From Apostichopus japonicus (taxonomy: Eukaryota; Echinodermata; Holothuroidea; Aspidochirotida; Stichopodidae), in the NCBI RefSeq assembly GCF_037975245.1, contig NC_092570.1, positions 12,625,001-12,689,000 on the forward strand: a stretch of 64,000 bases of DNA. Reading direction: 5' to 3'. Positions 12,090 to 24,249 of this stretch are shown in pieces. The first letter of the stretch is position 1; every line of letters starts with the position of its first letter. A model generated the notes under the pieces. That model was not told the DNA's origin. It did not search any database and saw nothing but the letters and a program-made list of their open reading frames with translations. Made by a program: the position numbers and the translations under genes.

Positions 12090-13900
12090 ATGTTAATATG
12101 TAAGCCTACATTATACGAGGATATTAAATATTCTAACGAGTATTTGTCAGATTAAGTGAAGCATTTTCCGCTTGCAAATGTTGTAACTCTGTATACCAAC
12201 ATTTATGTTAACTTGTTAGTTATCATTTTTACCACTTGCTTAAGGAACAGGCGGGAAAACGTGTTCATGCATAGTGATGTGATGATCGATCGATATAAAC
12301 CTTATAATTGATCGATATTACTGCGATGACGTCACGATTACATTAAGAACATGTTTCATTAAGTTAACCAGTTCTATAGAGGACGTAAACCTCTATAACA
12401 TTCACTCATTATTCCTTTTATCGTTCACCTCCAGTTCCCCCTAATCTTCACATATCTGAAACATAAGTGTCCCTTTTTTACCCTCTCTGAATGAAAAATT
12501 CTGAAGACACTACACATTATTACGTAATTAATAAAATACATTAAAATATTGTTAAGAGGCGGTTTTGCGTATTTTTCTTATCTTTATAAGCTATTTTCAA
12601 AATAATGACATTTCACTTTATGAATTTGAAGACATCATGTTTTCCAATATTCCAACTGTTTATTTACGCGTTGTATATATCCAAGACAAGTGATATAGGT
12701 CTAATTAATGTAAATTTATGACATGAATATGTATACATACAAATAGGAAATAAGGGGAAAAGAGTTAGTCCTATAGAAGTTCAGTGGTGTACCTGAATCT
12801 ATATCGAACTTTGAAATGAATTATTCTAATATTTCATTAATTAGGAGTGATTTAGCTCATTTCATTAATTTGCATGTCATACATATTTACACATGCGCAG
12901 ATGGGAACGGCTACGGCTAACCGAATTGGTGAACGCATTGGATAATGGTCATCAAAATATTCTGGGATAGTGGCATTTCAGTTCAAGAATTAATATTGGT
13001 GAAGCATACACAGGTTAATTAACTCTTTCAATATTTATTACCCGAGAAACCTCTATAGTGATTCAATTTGACGGTTTTATTGAGTCCTTCATTTTGTCTT
13101 ACGTATACGAAACGTTTGCTACAGGGCTCTACATCACTTTCTCTTATACATCTTACCTCTCACATGATCTTGATCTTTCAATGTTTTCCTTTGTACTTGG
13201 TTTGTCCTTTCATGATCATTGCTCCAATATATACAATACTTAATCAAAATCATGTTGTTTTTCCATTATTTCTCCATAAATATTGTACAAAGAGTGAATA
13301 ATTTGATTTCGTTATTATATCTATTTTCTTGAATGCTTCGGCAAAGGGTTCGGAGCAAAGAGCAGACGTGATCGACATATCTTTCCTATACCGATCGTTC
13401 CATTGACAAATAAAGAGAGATAGAGGGTGGGGGTGGGGGTACATTATGGAGGTCTCCACATGTTTAGGAGGCGGAAGGACAAAGTGTCGCTTGATTCCGT
13501 GCACTGCTACCACCATTGCTTTGTAAAGGGAGTTCTTTATCAAATCCGCGTCCCCATGTAGAGTAGCATACAGTATAACTCGTCATGGATAATTCAGTCG
13601 TAGACTGAAAGGCAGCTTTAGGACCAATAACTTGACTGGCACCTGCAACCTGTCACTATTCGTGAAATGGAGAGGCGGATTGGAGACGGGGGTCGGGGGG
13701 GGGCTAGCGGTGGTAGGGGCACAACAAAACCAATTACAACACAACTACATAGCAATATGCATATGGATGCGAGTGCTACCCTGCGTAAAATGAGCAAACG
13801 TTTGAGAATGAGTGAGCACTTTTTTTGTACTTTCTACAATATTTGATAGCAATACATAAATTTCGACTTAAAAAAGAGTAGCTATTATTCAACAACGAAA
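12090..13900. other. Intergenic between gene A and the orphan signal exon
   Basis: Nothing recognisable beyond short hydrophobic ORFs on both strands. No family exon was found here. Confidence 0.5.
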
Positions 13901-13901
13901 T

Positions 13902-13994
13902 ATGAGATTTCGTCTCATTATTTTTTTCTTCGTTGCATATGCATCACTCACATCACGTCATTGGGCAAGCCAAGCCGAAGGTCATTCACATGAA
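13902..13994 (+). CDS. Orphan signal-peptide exon, possibly an alternative first exon of gene B
   Basis: ATG at 13902 opens 31 codons with a hydrophobic core (MRFRLIIFFFVAYASL) and the end AEGHSHE. A perfect GTAAGT donor follows in phase 0. The size, phase and design match the first exons of the other cluster genes, and its His-Ser-His end recalls the His/Ser repeats of A, B and C. No private second exon was found. Because both this exon and the one at 14427 are in phase 0, either could splice to 22702. It could also be the relic of a lost neighbour gene, or a chance ORF; the frame meets a stop three codons past the donor. Confidence 0.42.
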
Positions 13995-14291
13995 GTAAGT
14001 ATTTAATGCCAACATTGCATGAGAAGAGAAAACTGTTCATAATGTATTTCTAGAAGTTGACTTTTAAAATCTGTTTGTTTAATTGTTCATCAATGAACTC
14101 ACTTATTGATCGTATAAACTTTAATTTGCTTAGGGCGGTCAACTTCTACTTTACATATGAAATGGCCTACAAGTCAATTATAAGTCTAATCTGTCATATT
14201 TATATTACTACTATAGAGCAATAAATCTTACTGAAATGTCAATTCTAACTTGTTTGGAAAGCACTTATACTATGGGCAGCCGAAGATATGA

Positions 14292-14299
14292 TATAAATA
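14292..14299 (+). promoter_or_regulatory. TATA box of gene B
   Basis: TATAAATA lies 135 bases upstream of the exon 1 ATG of gene B and about 300 bases after the orphan signal exon. It supports a separate promoter for the 14427 exon. Confidence 0.5.
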
Positions 14300-14426
14300 C
14301 AAGAGTAAGTCAGTTGTCTGGCTAAGACTTGTCCAGGTATATCTCGTGGATAGGTTATACAGACTGAATAGAACTGTTGTAACCGACAAATTTTGTGGGC
14401 TCTCTTCTTGAAGGACCGTCGGCAAT

Positions 14427-14528
14427 ATGAAGGGTACTTTGGTTTGCTGCGTGCTGTTCTTGGTCGTTTACAGCACCCACGGAGCACCCCTTGAGCGCAA
14501 TAAGAGGGATGATACTCTCATTGAGAAG
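14427..14528 (+). CDS. Gene B exon 1: signal peptide and charged start of a Gly-rich secreted protein
   Basis: The exon encodes 34 residues. A signal peptide (about residues 1-19, ending in YSTHG) is followed by APLERNKRDDTLIEK. The donor is AAG|GTAAAT in phase 0. The mature start APL plus charged residues is shared with genes C (APLAQDEED) and D (APLAKRELDD), strong support that these are first exons of one family. A good TATA box lies upstream. The nearest downstream plus-strand exon of the family starts at 22702, so the intron would be 8173 bases; it holds tandem repeats and a foldback element. Additional small exons inside that intron cannot be excluded. Confidence 0.68.
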
Positions 14529-16435
14529 GTAAATTTCTATATTAATGAACTACATGGGTTTCTAATAAAACATAAATTATATCATTAATGTTTGATGCAT
14601 TTTAGGTACTGTATAGTATAGTAAGGGAATACAAGTTTGTTGTACCATGGCCTGAAACCTAATTAGGTTTAACTGTACTTAGATGAGAGAGACAAAACCT
14701 CATTCTCATATGTTTCTTACAGTGATGCGTATATCTATGATAACTGCTCAAACAAATTCTAAATACTAAATCGTGATTCTCTCGTGAGTTCAAACCAAAG
14801 TTCAATACCCATATCTTTATCTAAAAGCTGTTATTTCATATTTTGTACAATTTGTGAAATCATATTATGTAGTGCAGGGGGCACAACCGATTGGTTGCCT
14901 TTAAAAGTTCATAATTTCAAGATGAAATAAACATTGGTGTTAATGATGTTTGTTAAACATTGGCCGAACATTTCGACAATTTCTTTGACAGCTATTGTGA
15001 AACAACACTGCTTTTTTTTACGAAAGTTAACATTGTTACTGATTAAGAACAACCGCTAAATTTTCAAGGAGTACTTGTTGTTGTGACGCTGAGAATTGTT
15101 CAAGTCTTCTGTCCTGTTTGTCGAGAACATAATGAGTCTGATGTCTCCTACATCATTGAATATTTAGCTATTTGAAGGTTTATTCTTTACTGCCGTAGTA
15201 GTTTCGGATATAACGCTTTGACGCGGAGAAGGCGTATAATCAAACGGTCATTCGATCGTGGGAGTATGTGTACATTAATATTAACTGCAAGGTCCTTCAT
15301 TAGCTTACTTAAATAATTTAACCAATAGCAAAGAGGAACCGATGAGATTCATACTATAAGTTGAAATTGTGGTTGTCATAAATGGCATAGGCACTCACGC
15401 GTTTTTTATGGGCAGATTCTTCATATAAGTGAAGAACGCCCCCCCCCCGATTGGTTTTACACAATAGCCAGCGTGACATCTCTGCCCTAGTTAAGAAGGT
15501 GGTTATAGCTGTGCTAACAGTTCATATTGTAGAACACTGTAGTTCTACCGACAGACTGTGTTAACATATAGGCATAATAACCAACATCATCGCCTAGTCA
15601 AATTCGTCATTTTTTAACCACTCGTTTCGGAAATTCGAACAAACTAGAACAAGGGCTATACATCAGCATCGCTCCCAAAATATGCTAGCAAGTCAAATAT
15701 TGGTCACTTGTGACGAGTAGTTTAGCATAATAATCAATTAATGTTTTGTTCATTGTGACACGTCATTATACAACTGAACACAATCTGTCAATAATTTTGA
15801 AGGTCGGAGGAGCCTCCAGGAAAGCATCCACTTTTGAGATATTTTCGAAATTTAACGATCTTAAGATATAGTGGTCATCACTAATTGCCTGCAGCATCAC
15901 GTTGATTACTAGATATTTTTACTTTTGTATACTAGCACCCCCTCCCCTCCGTCCCATCCACCCCTTCTATTGCTGCCAACATTTAAAGTATTCGCTCTAA
16001 GAGCTCGCCGTGGGTACATTATTTAATGATAATCTGAGATTATTGATCTTTCGTTGCAATTTTCAAAGAGATTATCCATTACTTATTTCCATGACTCTAA
16101 GATGGTGCAGTATTTCGAGTTAAAAGTTTAATACACAACTATATGTTTAATGTTGGTAGTCTGTACAGAGAGCAACCAGCAACTTCCTTTACCGTAATTA
16201 GATTCCACATTATAACATTACAAAGTACAGCTGTAAGGTACCAACTATAGCTTTACAATATTTGCTCTTGTCGTATAAAACCATGACACCAACATACCAC
16301 GCATGCGCATAGCCAATGACTCATGAATGATGTTATGCTTAGATGCCGTGACTAGACTCATGCATAGTATACCTATGTTAATAGGGGCACAGTTCACCCT
16401 AAAATAAGCTCCTAAAGAAATGTCACAAATGATCG

Positions 16436-16465
16436 ATATATATATATATATACATAATTATATAT

Positions 16466-16507
<42 letters not shown>
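16436..16507. repeat. (TA)n microsatellite, imperfect
   Basis: Alternating TA with two short breaks (TACATAATTA and AAATA), inside the gene B intron. Just downstream, at about 16660-16760, TCATATGTTTTCATATAGTCT recurs about four times. Confidence 0.8.
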
Positions 16508-16510
<3 letters not shown>

Positions 16511-17569
16511 ATAGGTCGCTCTTAGTACCATTAATTTTCACTGGAGTGGGTGCTTCAGCCATGCTGTGGGGGGGGGCAGCGGGTGGGGGGGGGGGCTGGT
16601 AGAAGGGATACAGATCGATGTGATTCTGCTTCTTAAAGGATGACTTTAGGAAGAAGTTTAGTTTTCATATGTTAATTTGTATGTCTTCATATGTTTTCAT
16701 ATAGTCTCCATATATGTTATCATATAGTCTTCATATGTTTTCATATAATCTTCATATGTTAACTCCTCTGTAACAATCTTAATAAGATCTTTTTTTCTTC
16801 TTTGTGGCATGGATGCATGTCAATTAACACAAAGTGATCAAAGTTCTTTGTCAATCAAAATAAAACACGGAAACTTCTTCACAACTATTTTCATGTTACT
16901 TCTTAATGCTCTTCTTCGTCTTATTGACTGTTCTCTCGTGCGATCAATAATGAGCAGAAAACATAAAAGATGTCCATTACCAAGTTGAATTAATGTCATC
17001 ACAGCGTGAAGAAATTACAAGATAAAGTAATATTTCAATCATTAAATTTAATATTTAACATGCAGCTGCCTCTTGCTCAGATGAATTCAAAATGTACGGT
17101 ACAGTTGAATTATAGTTCAGCCACGTACTAACGGATTTATATCTCAACTACAGCGACAGCTTCTGACGAGATGTTTTATGCAGCCTACACTTTTTGCTGA
17201 AAAGTTCGAAATCCTTCGGGTGTGCAATATAGATATGATGAATGGAACTATCGTCTTTTCATGTACAACGTACTGCGTGCGTATAATTTTATATGCTACT
17301 ATGGTATAACGGTTGTGTTCTTGGCTACAGGGAAACAACGTGTACAATCTAGACGAAATATATTCAGGAATCTCTCAGAATCAGTTGAAATTTGTCATCC
17401 CATATTTAATTTATTAGAAATGTAGTACGCCCTCTTTCACTAAACCCCTCTTCATACCAGTTGCGTATAAAGTACTTCAAAGTGGGGGGGGGGGGGGGAA
17501 CATATACAACCCAACGCGCTCAACCCTCAATGTTTAACATATGAGCTGAATCTTTCGTTGTAGGGCCAG

Positions 17570-18420
17570 AGGCGAACGAAGGATTTTAAAAAGGAGGGGG
17601 ACTGTTGTGTGGTCTTGAGGTCGACTCCTATATAAAGGTGGGAGGGAGGGGGTGGGGACCACAAAGAAGTTAAGAGGTCAAAAGGGGCATTCTGATTCTT
17701 ATTTAGACTATAAATCAGGTCTTTATTAGAATATCTAAACTTAAGTTTCCCCGACTGTGTAATGTAGGTGGGTGAACGTTTGTGGAATGGATCAGAGGAG
17801 AATGAAGGATTTTATGAAGGAGAGGGACTGTTCTGGGGTTATTTCTATGAAGGGGGTCTGGGGATCCTTCCCCAGAAAAATAGCAAACTTTTAAATGTGA
17901 AAATGATTCACTCTGAGTCATACTGAGACTATAAACTATAGGTCCATATAAGTAGCTCTATTGGCAGGATTGTGCTAATAAATAATAATAAACTTCAGCG
18001 TTACCCCGAAGGACTTGTGCGTGTGGGGTGGGGAGGGGGATCCCACAGAAAGTAATATTCAAATTGAACATAAGGAGGCTTATTGAGACTATAAGTTAGG
18101 TCTTTATAAGTAGCTCTAAACGGAAAGTTGTTCTATTTAATAATAAAAAAAAAATCAAAATTTACCCGGACTGATTAAGCTAGGGGCCGGAATCTTTATG
18201 GGTGACCTGTGACGAACGAATTATTTTATAAAGGAGGTATACTATTCTGGGTCATTGAAGTCTAGACAATGTATGGGGGTTTTGGGTCCTCCTCCAGAAT
18301 TCTTTTTTAAATATTCAGACGTCGAATTCTGATGCATGTTTAGACTACAAATCAGGTCGATATAAGTAGCCATAAACGTAAGGTTTTATTAACAAGTACC
18401 TGAAAAAAGGGAAGGATACA
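17570..18420. repeat. Divergent tandem repeat with four units of about 160-255 bp
   Basis: The marker GACTATAAATCAGGTC and its variants occur near 17705, 17928, 18088 and 18343. Each is followed by TATAAGTAGCTCTAAA-like sequence, and most are preceded by GAACGAAGGATTTTA and a G-rich segment. Units are clearly related but strongly diverged. The block lies in the gene B intron. Confidence 0.6.
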
Positions 18421-20422
18421 TCGGTAGTAACGGTTCAAATCTTCCCCGGCTGAATGCCAACATCCCCCCACTGAACCACCCCCCCCCCTCACTAACTGTC
18501 GGAGGTGGGGGCTGGCCAAATACCATATTGCTTAGGGCATTGAAGTTATTCCACCAATAGTTACTTCATGTAAAGCCATATGAGATGCAAATGTGTCTTC
18601 TTTTTTTTCTTTATAGGGTCTAAGGATATTTGACAATGAGAATAATTTTGGTTTCTTCTGAACGGGTCCTTAGGTTTCTTTAATTTAAGTACAACCAGTT
18701 GGTTTGGTACAAGGTCAAGGGCTATTAACTGTCTTTCTTCGCATCAGACCATTCAAGGATACGTGTACATTAAAGTTAAATAGCGCCAATAGTTATTAAT
18801 AACACCCTCTGTCTTAAGTGTATCGCAGTAACGTAAAGCTAATGATGATATATAAATCACACACATAGGGTACAGTTACACATGCAACACTTAAGAATGC
18901 ATGTTCCGAGATGCTGATTTGCACATTAAAAATCAAGCGGATATTTTAAGCATTGTCATTAGTATATGGAAGGCTATAGGCCTACTTAGCTAATTGCGAC
19001 CTGTTTGCAATCAATAAAAGAAACTTGATATCCTTCTCATGGACACTCTGTGGAAGTTGCTTGAGTGACCCTGTGTAGCGGAATATGGGATGTTACTTTA
19101 TTAAAGGCTAACAGCTGCTTTAACGATTAGTTTGTATTATGCACACATTTGAGGCAAGTGTGAATTTCGTTTCTCTTTCTCGCCGCATTGACTGATTTTA
19201 ACAATTAAATGGGAACATCCAATAAAAAAAGCCCTCAGCTATTTTTGGACTGACAACACCTGTCTATTACCATAAACATGGAAAAAAGAAGTTGGAATAA
19301 CCTTTCAAGGAAAAAATGTCACGCGAAACGTCCGTAATGCCATTATGAACAATCAAAGAAAAGTCTTCCGCATGACTGGAAAGAAGGAGAGAAACGAAGA
19401 AGAGGCAGCAAGCAGGAAAAAGAAGAATGTGATTGTGATTACAAAGAATATAAAACTTGACACAGCAAGAACTCAAGGTCGCATATTTTACACCATCGGT
19501 CGGCAAACCCACCAAGACCCACCAGATCCCCAGCACCCTGCATGATCACCCTTGAAAACTTAACCAAGGCCCACCAGATCCCCATTCCTCAGATCTCGAT
19601 GGTCAGGATGCTTGTAGATTAGATTGGACTATGGATTTGATATTTAAAAGAATTTACATCGGCAAGACTCCGAAAACTATATATATCTCTCCAACAGCTG
19701 AAAAATCACGTGACCTACTAAAACTTTTCTCTAAAAAAAAAAATCCATTCAGTTCTTAACAGGAATATAAACAAGGTTTTTTTTAAGTTACTTATTTGTT
19801 TGATTCGAGACAGCTATTTAAGAAGAACTAGTCATTTCAAGAACACCTCGCCCCCCCCCATCCGCCCCCTCGTCCTTTCTACTTCTCGTTTCACAGCATT
19901 TCGGAGCCAAATTCTTGTTATTTTAGTATTAATATTTACTATTCATCATTATGTAGCAAGCAACTTCCAAGATGTTAAGGTTTTCTATCTTTACAAAATC
20001 ATTACCGGTATTTGATATAAGAAGCAGAAAAAACTGACAAAACATTGGAAATGATGAATCAAAGAATGGATTCTACTCTAAGTAGATTATCCTGCTGGTA
20101 CAAGCCTGGCCCTCACCATTACCTCATCCGACATAAGCGGTGGAAAGTAATCGGGTGGATGGATCCAATGGCTGGGGTACTGCACCTCCCCCCCCCCCCC
20201 CCTCACAGTTCTAACCTCTCACAAACTTTCAAAGTAGTTATTATAGCATATACAAAACATAGAGTTTAGACCTAACTGTAGACATAACCTATACAGTATA
20301 TAGTCTTATACAGTATATAGTCTTACTATGCCTCGCAATACAGCCTTTGACGTCTACAATTTCCTTGGGACCGTACCCACCAGATTCACCCACATGTCAG
20401 TTGGCTAAGGACCACAAGGCGA

Positions 20423-20893
20423 ACGTCTATGGCAAGCCATGTGGGACAAACACCGCATAATATATCCGCGTATTAATTCGAATATATACGCGTATTAATT
20501 CAAATACACATGTGTTGTACAAGTTTCGCTTTTTGAAGCGATCTCGCGAGCCCGCCAAAACATTTATCGTTGGTATATGTACACAGCAAGAGCGGAAATG
20601 TTTTTTCGCATGTATATTCTAATTAATCCGTGCATATATTGGATTTAATCTCCATATGTATTTTATTTAATACGTGTATATATTCGAATTAATACGTGTA
20701 TATATTCGAATTAATACGTGTATATATTCGAATTAATACGTGGATATATTCGAATTAATACGCGGATATATTTAAGCCATATGATTGGCTCATAATATAT
20801 ACGCGTATATATTACAATTAATACGCGTATAAATTCCAATTTATACGCGGATATATTATGCAGTGTTTGTCCCATATGGCTTGCCATAAACGT
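20423..20893. mobile_element. Foldback element with about 50-bp terminal inverted repeats
   Basis: The left end (ACGTCTATGGCAAGCCATGT and onward to about 20475) and the inverted right end (ACGTTTATGGCAAGCCATAT) match over about 50 bases with only a few differences. The interior is built from TATATTCGAATTAATACGTG units, themselves partly palindromic. No coding sequence. It lies in the gene B intron. Related AT-rich units (ATATTCAATTTAATACGTG) recur at about 45190-45420 beside gene C. No clear target duplication was found. Confidence 0.7.
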
Positions 20894-21758
20894 CCACCTC
20901 CTCTTATAAAATCTTGAATCTGCTCCAAGCGATCACCAGACTTTTATGTACCATCCTTTTACTTCACAACACTCGTAGTAGGTTCGGCCAACTACCGACT
21001 TCTCTTTCTTTAATCTCAGATGAAGGCAAAGTGGCTTCAGGAGGTTGTTGTATATAGGTTAATGAATAAAATTGACAACTGGTTATACAACACGCACCTT
21101 TAATCAGAGTTAATAAAAAAGAAGCGAAGGAACAAGTTAAGTTAACAAATGAGAATCAGGACTTATCCCTCCATAGAATTCTATATATATATGTATGTAT
21201 GTCAGAATATCATTAATTGAGCAAATAACCTGTAAACAGCCTTTTTCTAAAATTGTCTTGACATTAAGTTGGCCACTTTTTGTTGTTGTACAGTAAACAC
21301 TTGATGTACTGCTAAACTCAAGAGTAACATTTTTTTAAATTTTTCTTATCTTCATATTTCCGTTACCCTGCCTGTGTGCGTGTGTGTGGATGGAATTACC
21401 CTAGAGGATGCGAAAGGGAGGTGGGTGGGGGAAGGGTGAGGTGAGAGGTTTAAACGGAAGCCTAATTCACAGGCAGGTAGGTATTCCGCATTTTGTTCTT
21501 CTTTGTATCAATTCGGTTATAATTGATTTACAACAAATCCAAATAGCAATATTGAACACTCTTGTATGTGTGTATGTGCGTGTGTTTTTATTGTGTGTGT
21601 GTTTGTGTGTAAAAAAGCTGCATTTGGAAATGACAGCCCTCGGTGTATACCGCAGAGGGAAGGGGTGTTATGATGGTTACGCCAATTGAGTGTCACAATA
21701 AGGACCTCTGATCACGTGGAAGGTCATTAACCTGTCTGTATTCTGTGCATGTTTTTGT

Positions 21759-21905
21759 CTCTTCTGTTACTATTACTTGTCATTTAGCCTTTGAAGAAGA
21801 TCCTGCTAGGATCGAAACGTCAGGCCAACTTACTTTTACACATTCTCTTACACAGGCTCTCTAGTGGATAAGCAGTTTGCTAACAGTTTTATTTTATTTT
21901 GACTT
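21759..21905 (+). repeat. Dispersed hairpin repeat, copy 1 (GATCCTGCTAGGATCGAAAC family)
   Basis: About 147 bases: TTGAAGAAGATCCTGCTAGG, then ATCGAAACGTCAGGCC, then ACTTTTACACATTCTCTTAC and a tail TTTTATTTTATTTT. Nearly the same sequence recurs at 35590-35742 (plus), 35541-35583 (minus, partial) and 53113-53220 (minus). GATCC-TGCTA-GGATC forms a five-pair stem. Confidence 0.75.
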
Positions 21906-22701
21906 TAAAGTTATAAATGTGTATACCCTATGATTGGGGATATGATTGGGGATATGTTAGTTGCATGATTCCCGGTGATTTGATGTCCAGGCAGACGGAA
22001 TTTTATAACCAGATCAACAGCTTACAGTGTTTTCACCGATATTCTCTACGAAGTTGTAAACTTTTCTTTTCGTCTAAATCTGTAAATTATTCGGTAAAAA
22101 CTTGATGAGTGACAACGGCTTCTACCATGATATTAACGATACTAATAATAATGTAGGCTTGGTATGATAGTATGTTGATTTTGTTATTAAACCAAGTTGC
22201 ATTTCTGCACGAATGTATTTGATAGAGACATCGTCATGCTGTAAACGCAGTCAGTGGATTTGAGATTGCTGATCACAAGTCTTATATTTGCTAAATCAAA
22301 CTTTATTCTCTGTGGAATGTGATAAATAGCTTTTGTGACGACGAAACTTGCTTTTCCCGTAGATAATGCTAACCAATTGATCTGATATCAAGGGTGAGGT
22401 AATGACAGTTTACAAGAACCATAGCAGTGCCTCATGAGGGATTTAAATATGTTTATAGTGACACTCCTGACTCCCTGTAAAACCTACACACACAAGGCAT
22501 AAATGTAAACGTCAGATCTACTTCATAGTTCCTACGTACTATAATTTCATACGAAACAATGACCACAATACCCAAAAAAGCTAATCACAAACGAACGGCA
22601 AAATAGCAGCTTTCTCATACGACATAATTTGGTTCTAAAATGAATCACAGGTGAAAATAACCTAGTTTGTTATTGATAACTATTCAATATATTTTTGACA
22701 G

Positions 22702-23535
22702 GCTCTATCGGTAGTGGATGACAAGGAAATCGACAATGGCAAAGTAGAGGAAGACAAAAAGTTCTGGAACTTCTGGAATCACTACGGTGGAGGAGGCGGT
22801 GGAGGTGGAGGAGGTGGAGGAGGCGGAGGAGGCGGAGGAGGCGGAGGAGGCGGTGGAGGCGGAGGAGGCGGAGGAGGCGGTGGAGGCGGAGGAGGCGGTG
22901 GAGGTGGTGGCGGAAACAACAACGGTGGAGGCGGAGGTGGAGGCGGAGGCGGCGGTGGTGGCGGTGGTGGCGGTGGTGGCGGCGGTGGCGGCGGTGGAGG
23001 TGGAGGTGGAGGTGGAGGCGGAGGCGGAGGTGGAGGAAACAACGGCGGTGGAGGTGGAGGCGGAGGCGGAGGTGGAGGAAACAACGGCGGTGGGGGTGGA
23101 GGTGGAGGCGGAGGTGGAGGAAACACCGGTGGTGGTGGTGGTGGCGGAGGAGGAGGTGGAGGCGGGGGTGGAGGAAACAACGACGGTGGAGGTGGCGGAG
23201 GAGGTGGAGGCGGAGGTGGAGGAAACACCGGTGGTGGTGGTGGCGGAGGAGGAGGAGGAGGAGGTGGAGGCGGAGGCGGAGGCGGAGGTGGAGGAAACAA
23301 CGGCGGTGGAGGTGGAGGTGGAGGTGGAGGCGGAGGTGGAGGAAACAACGGTGGTGGTGGTGGCGGAGGAGGTGGAGGCGGAGGTGGAGGAAACACCGGT
23401 GGTGGTGGTGGAGGTGGAGGTGGGGGAGGCGGTGGTGGTGGTGGTGGAGGCGGCGGTGGAGGTGGTGGAGGAGGAGGAAACAACGGAGGTTGCACAGGAA
23501 ATGGTGGAGGTGGTGGAGGTGGCGGCGGCGGTGGC

Positions 23536-23567
<32 letters not shown>

Positions 23568-23934
23568 TGGTGGTGGTGGTGGCGGCGGTGGTGGTGGTGG
23601 TGGTGGAAATGGAGGTGGGGATGTTGGATGGGGTGGCGGACGAAAGCCAATTAAGTTTCGTCCTCCGTTCAATTGGATTGGTCGGAGCAGTAGCAGCAGT
23701 GACAGCAGCAGTCGTAGTAGCAGCCACAGTAAGCATAGCAAAAGCAGAAAGAGCAGTAAGAGTAAGAGTAGAAAAGGACACAAACACAGCCATAGCCATA
23801 GCAAACATAGTGGAAGCAAGAGCAAGCATGGGAAGCGAAAACATCGCCATGGTAACCGAGGTTCATGGAGTCGCGAAGAAGTTCTCCTTGATACTTTGAT
23901 GACGAAAAAGATCGCTGTTCAGAATGAAGTTTAA
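22702..23934 (+). CDS. Gene B exon 2: poly-glycine tract with Asn-Asn breaks and Ser/His/Lys tail
   Basis: The acceptor is TTTTTGACAG before 22702. The exon opens in phase 0 with ALSVVDDKEIDNGKVEED, an acidic stretch, then KKFWNFWNHY directly before glycine. There is no ATG at its start, so a spliced upstream exon is required. Joined to 14427-14528 the protein has 444 residues. Residues 63-340 are glycine with Asn-Asn or Asn-Thr breaks and a lone Cys in GGCTGNGG. Residues 341-365 (DVGWGGGRKPIKFRPPFNW and following) lead into a Ser/Lys/His/Arg tail with SHSKHSKSRKSSKSK and HKHSHSHSKHSG. The end (REEVLLDTLMTKKIAVQ) is a short helical-looking segment comparable to the end of gene A. Glycine codons are mixed. 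The function is probably extracellular structural; no known family is recognised. Poly-Pro and Val/Glu frames across it are shadows. Confidence 0.8.
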
Positions 23935-24138
23935 AACCTTTCGACGAAATATTTTACGTACCCTAGACAACGGTTAACATATTTCATACATTTTACTCGT
24001 AGCGTTAAAGGTTACAAGTTCATTTTTAGAATATATGATTGTTATATATACGGTATATGCATTAATGTATGGATAGATAATATATCAGCACTGTACTTAT
24101 GAATTTCAAAGTTCCAAGTATGTTAGTAATGTTACGTA

Positions 24139-24144
24139 ATTAAA
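24139..24144 (+). terminator. Possible polyadenylation signal of gene B (ATTAAA)
   Basis: ATTAAA lies about 205 bases after the gene B stop; a second ATTAAA is at 24209-24214. No AATAAA was seen nearer. The assignment is weak. Confidence 0.3.
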
Positions 24145-24249
24145 CTTCGTATTTTATCTTCCCATTTTATCGAACGGCTCCTGCTGTTTACACAATCCTG
24201 TATCTGATATTAAAGTTACATTGTCATCATCGCAGATGCCCTCGCAGAT

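Noticed and set aside
22705..23850. Minus-strand Pro-rich, His/Leu-rich and Thr/Ala-rich frames over gene B
   Set aside because: Complements of glycine codons. The plus-strand exon has a proper acceptor and a shared family design.
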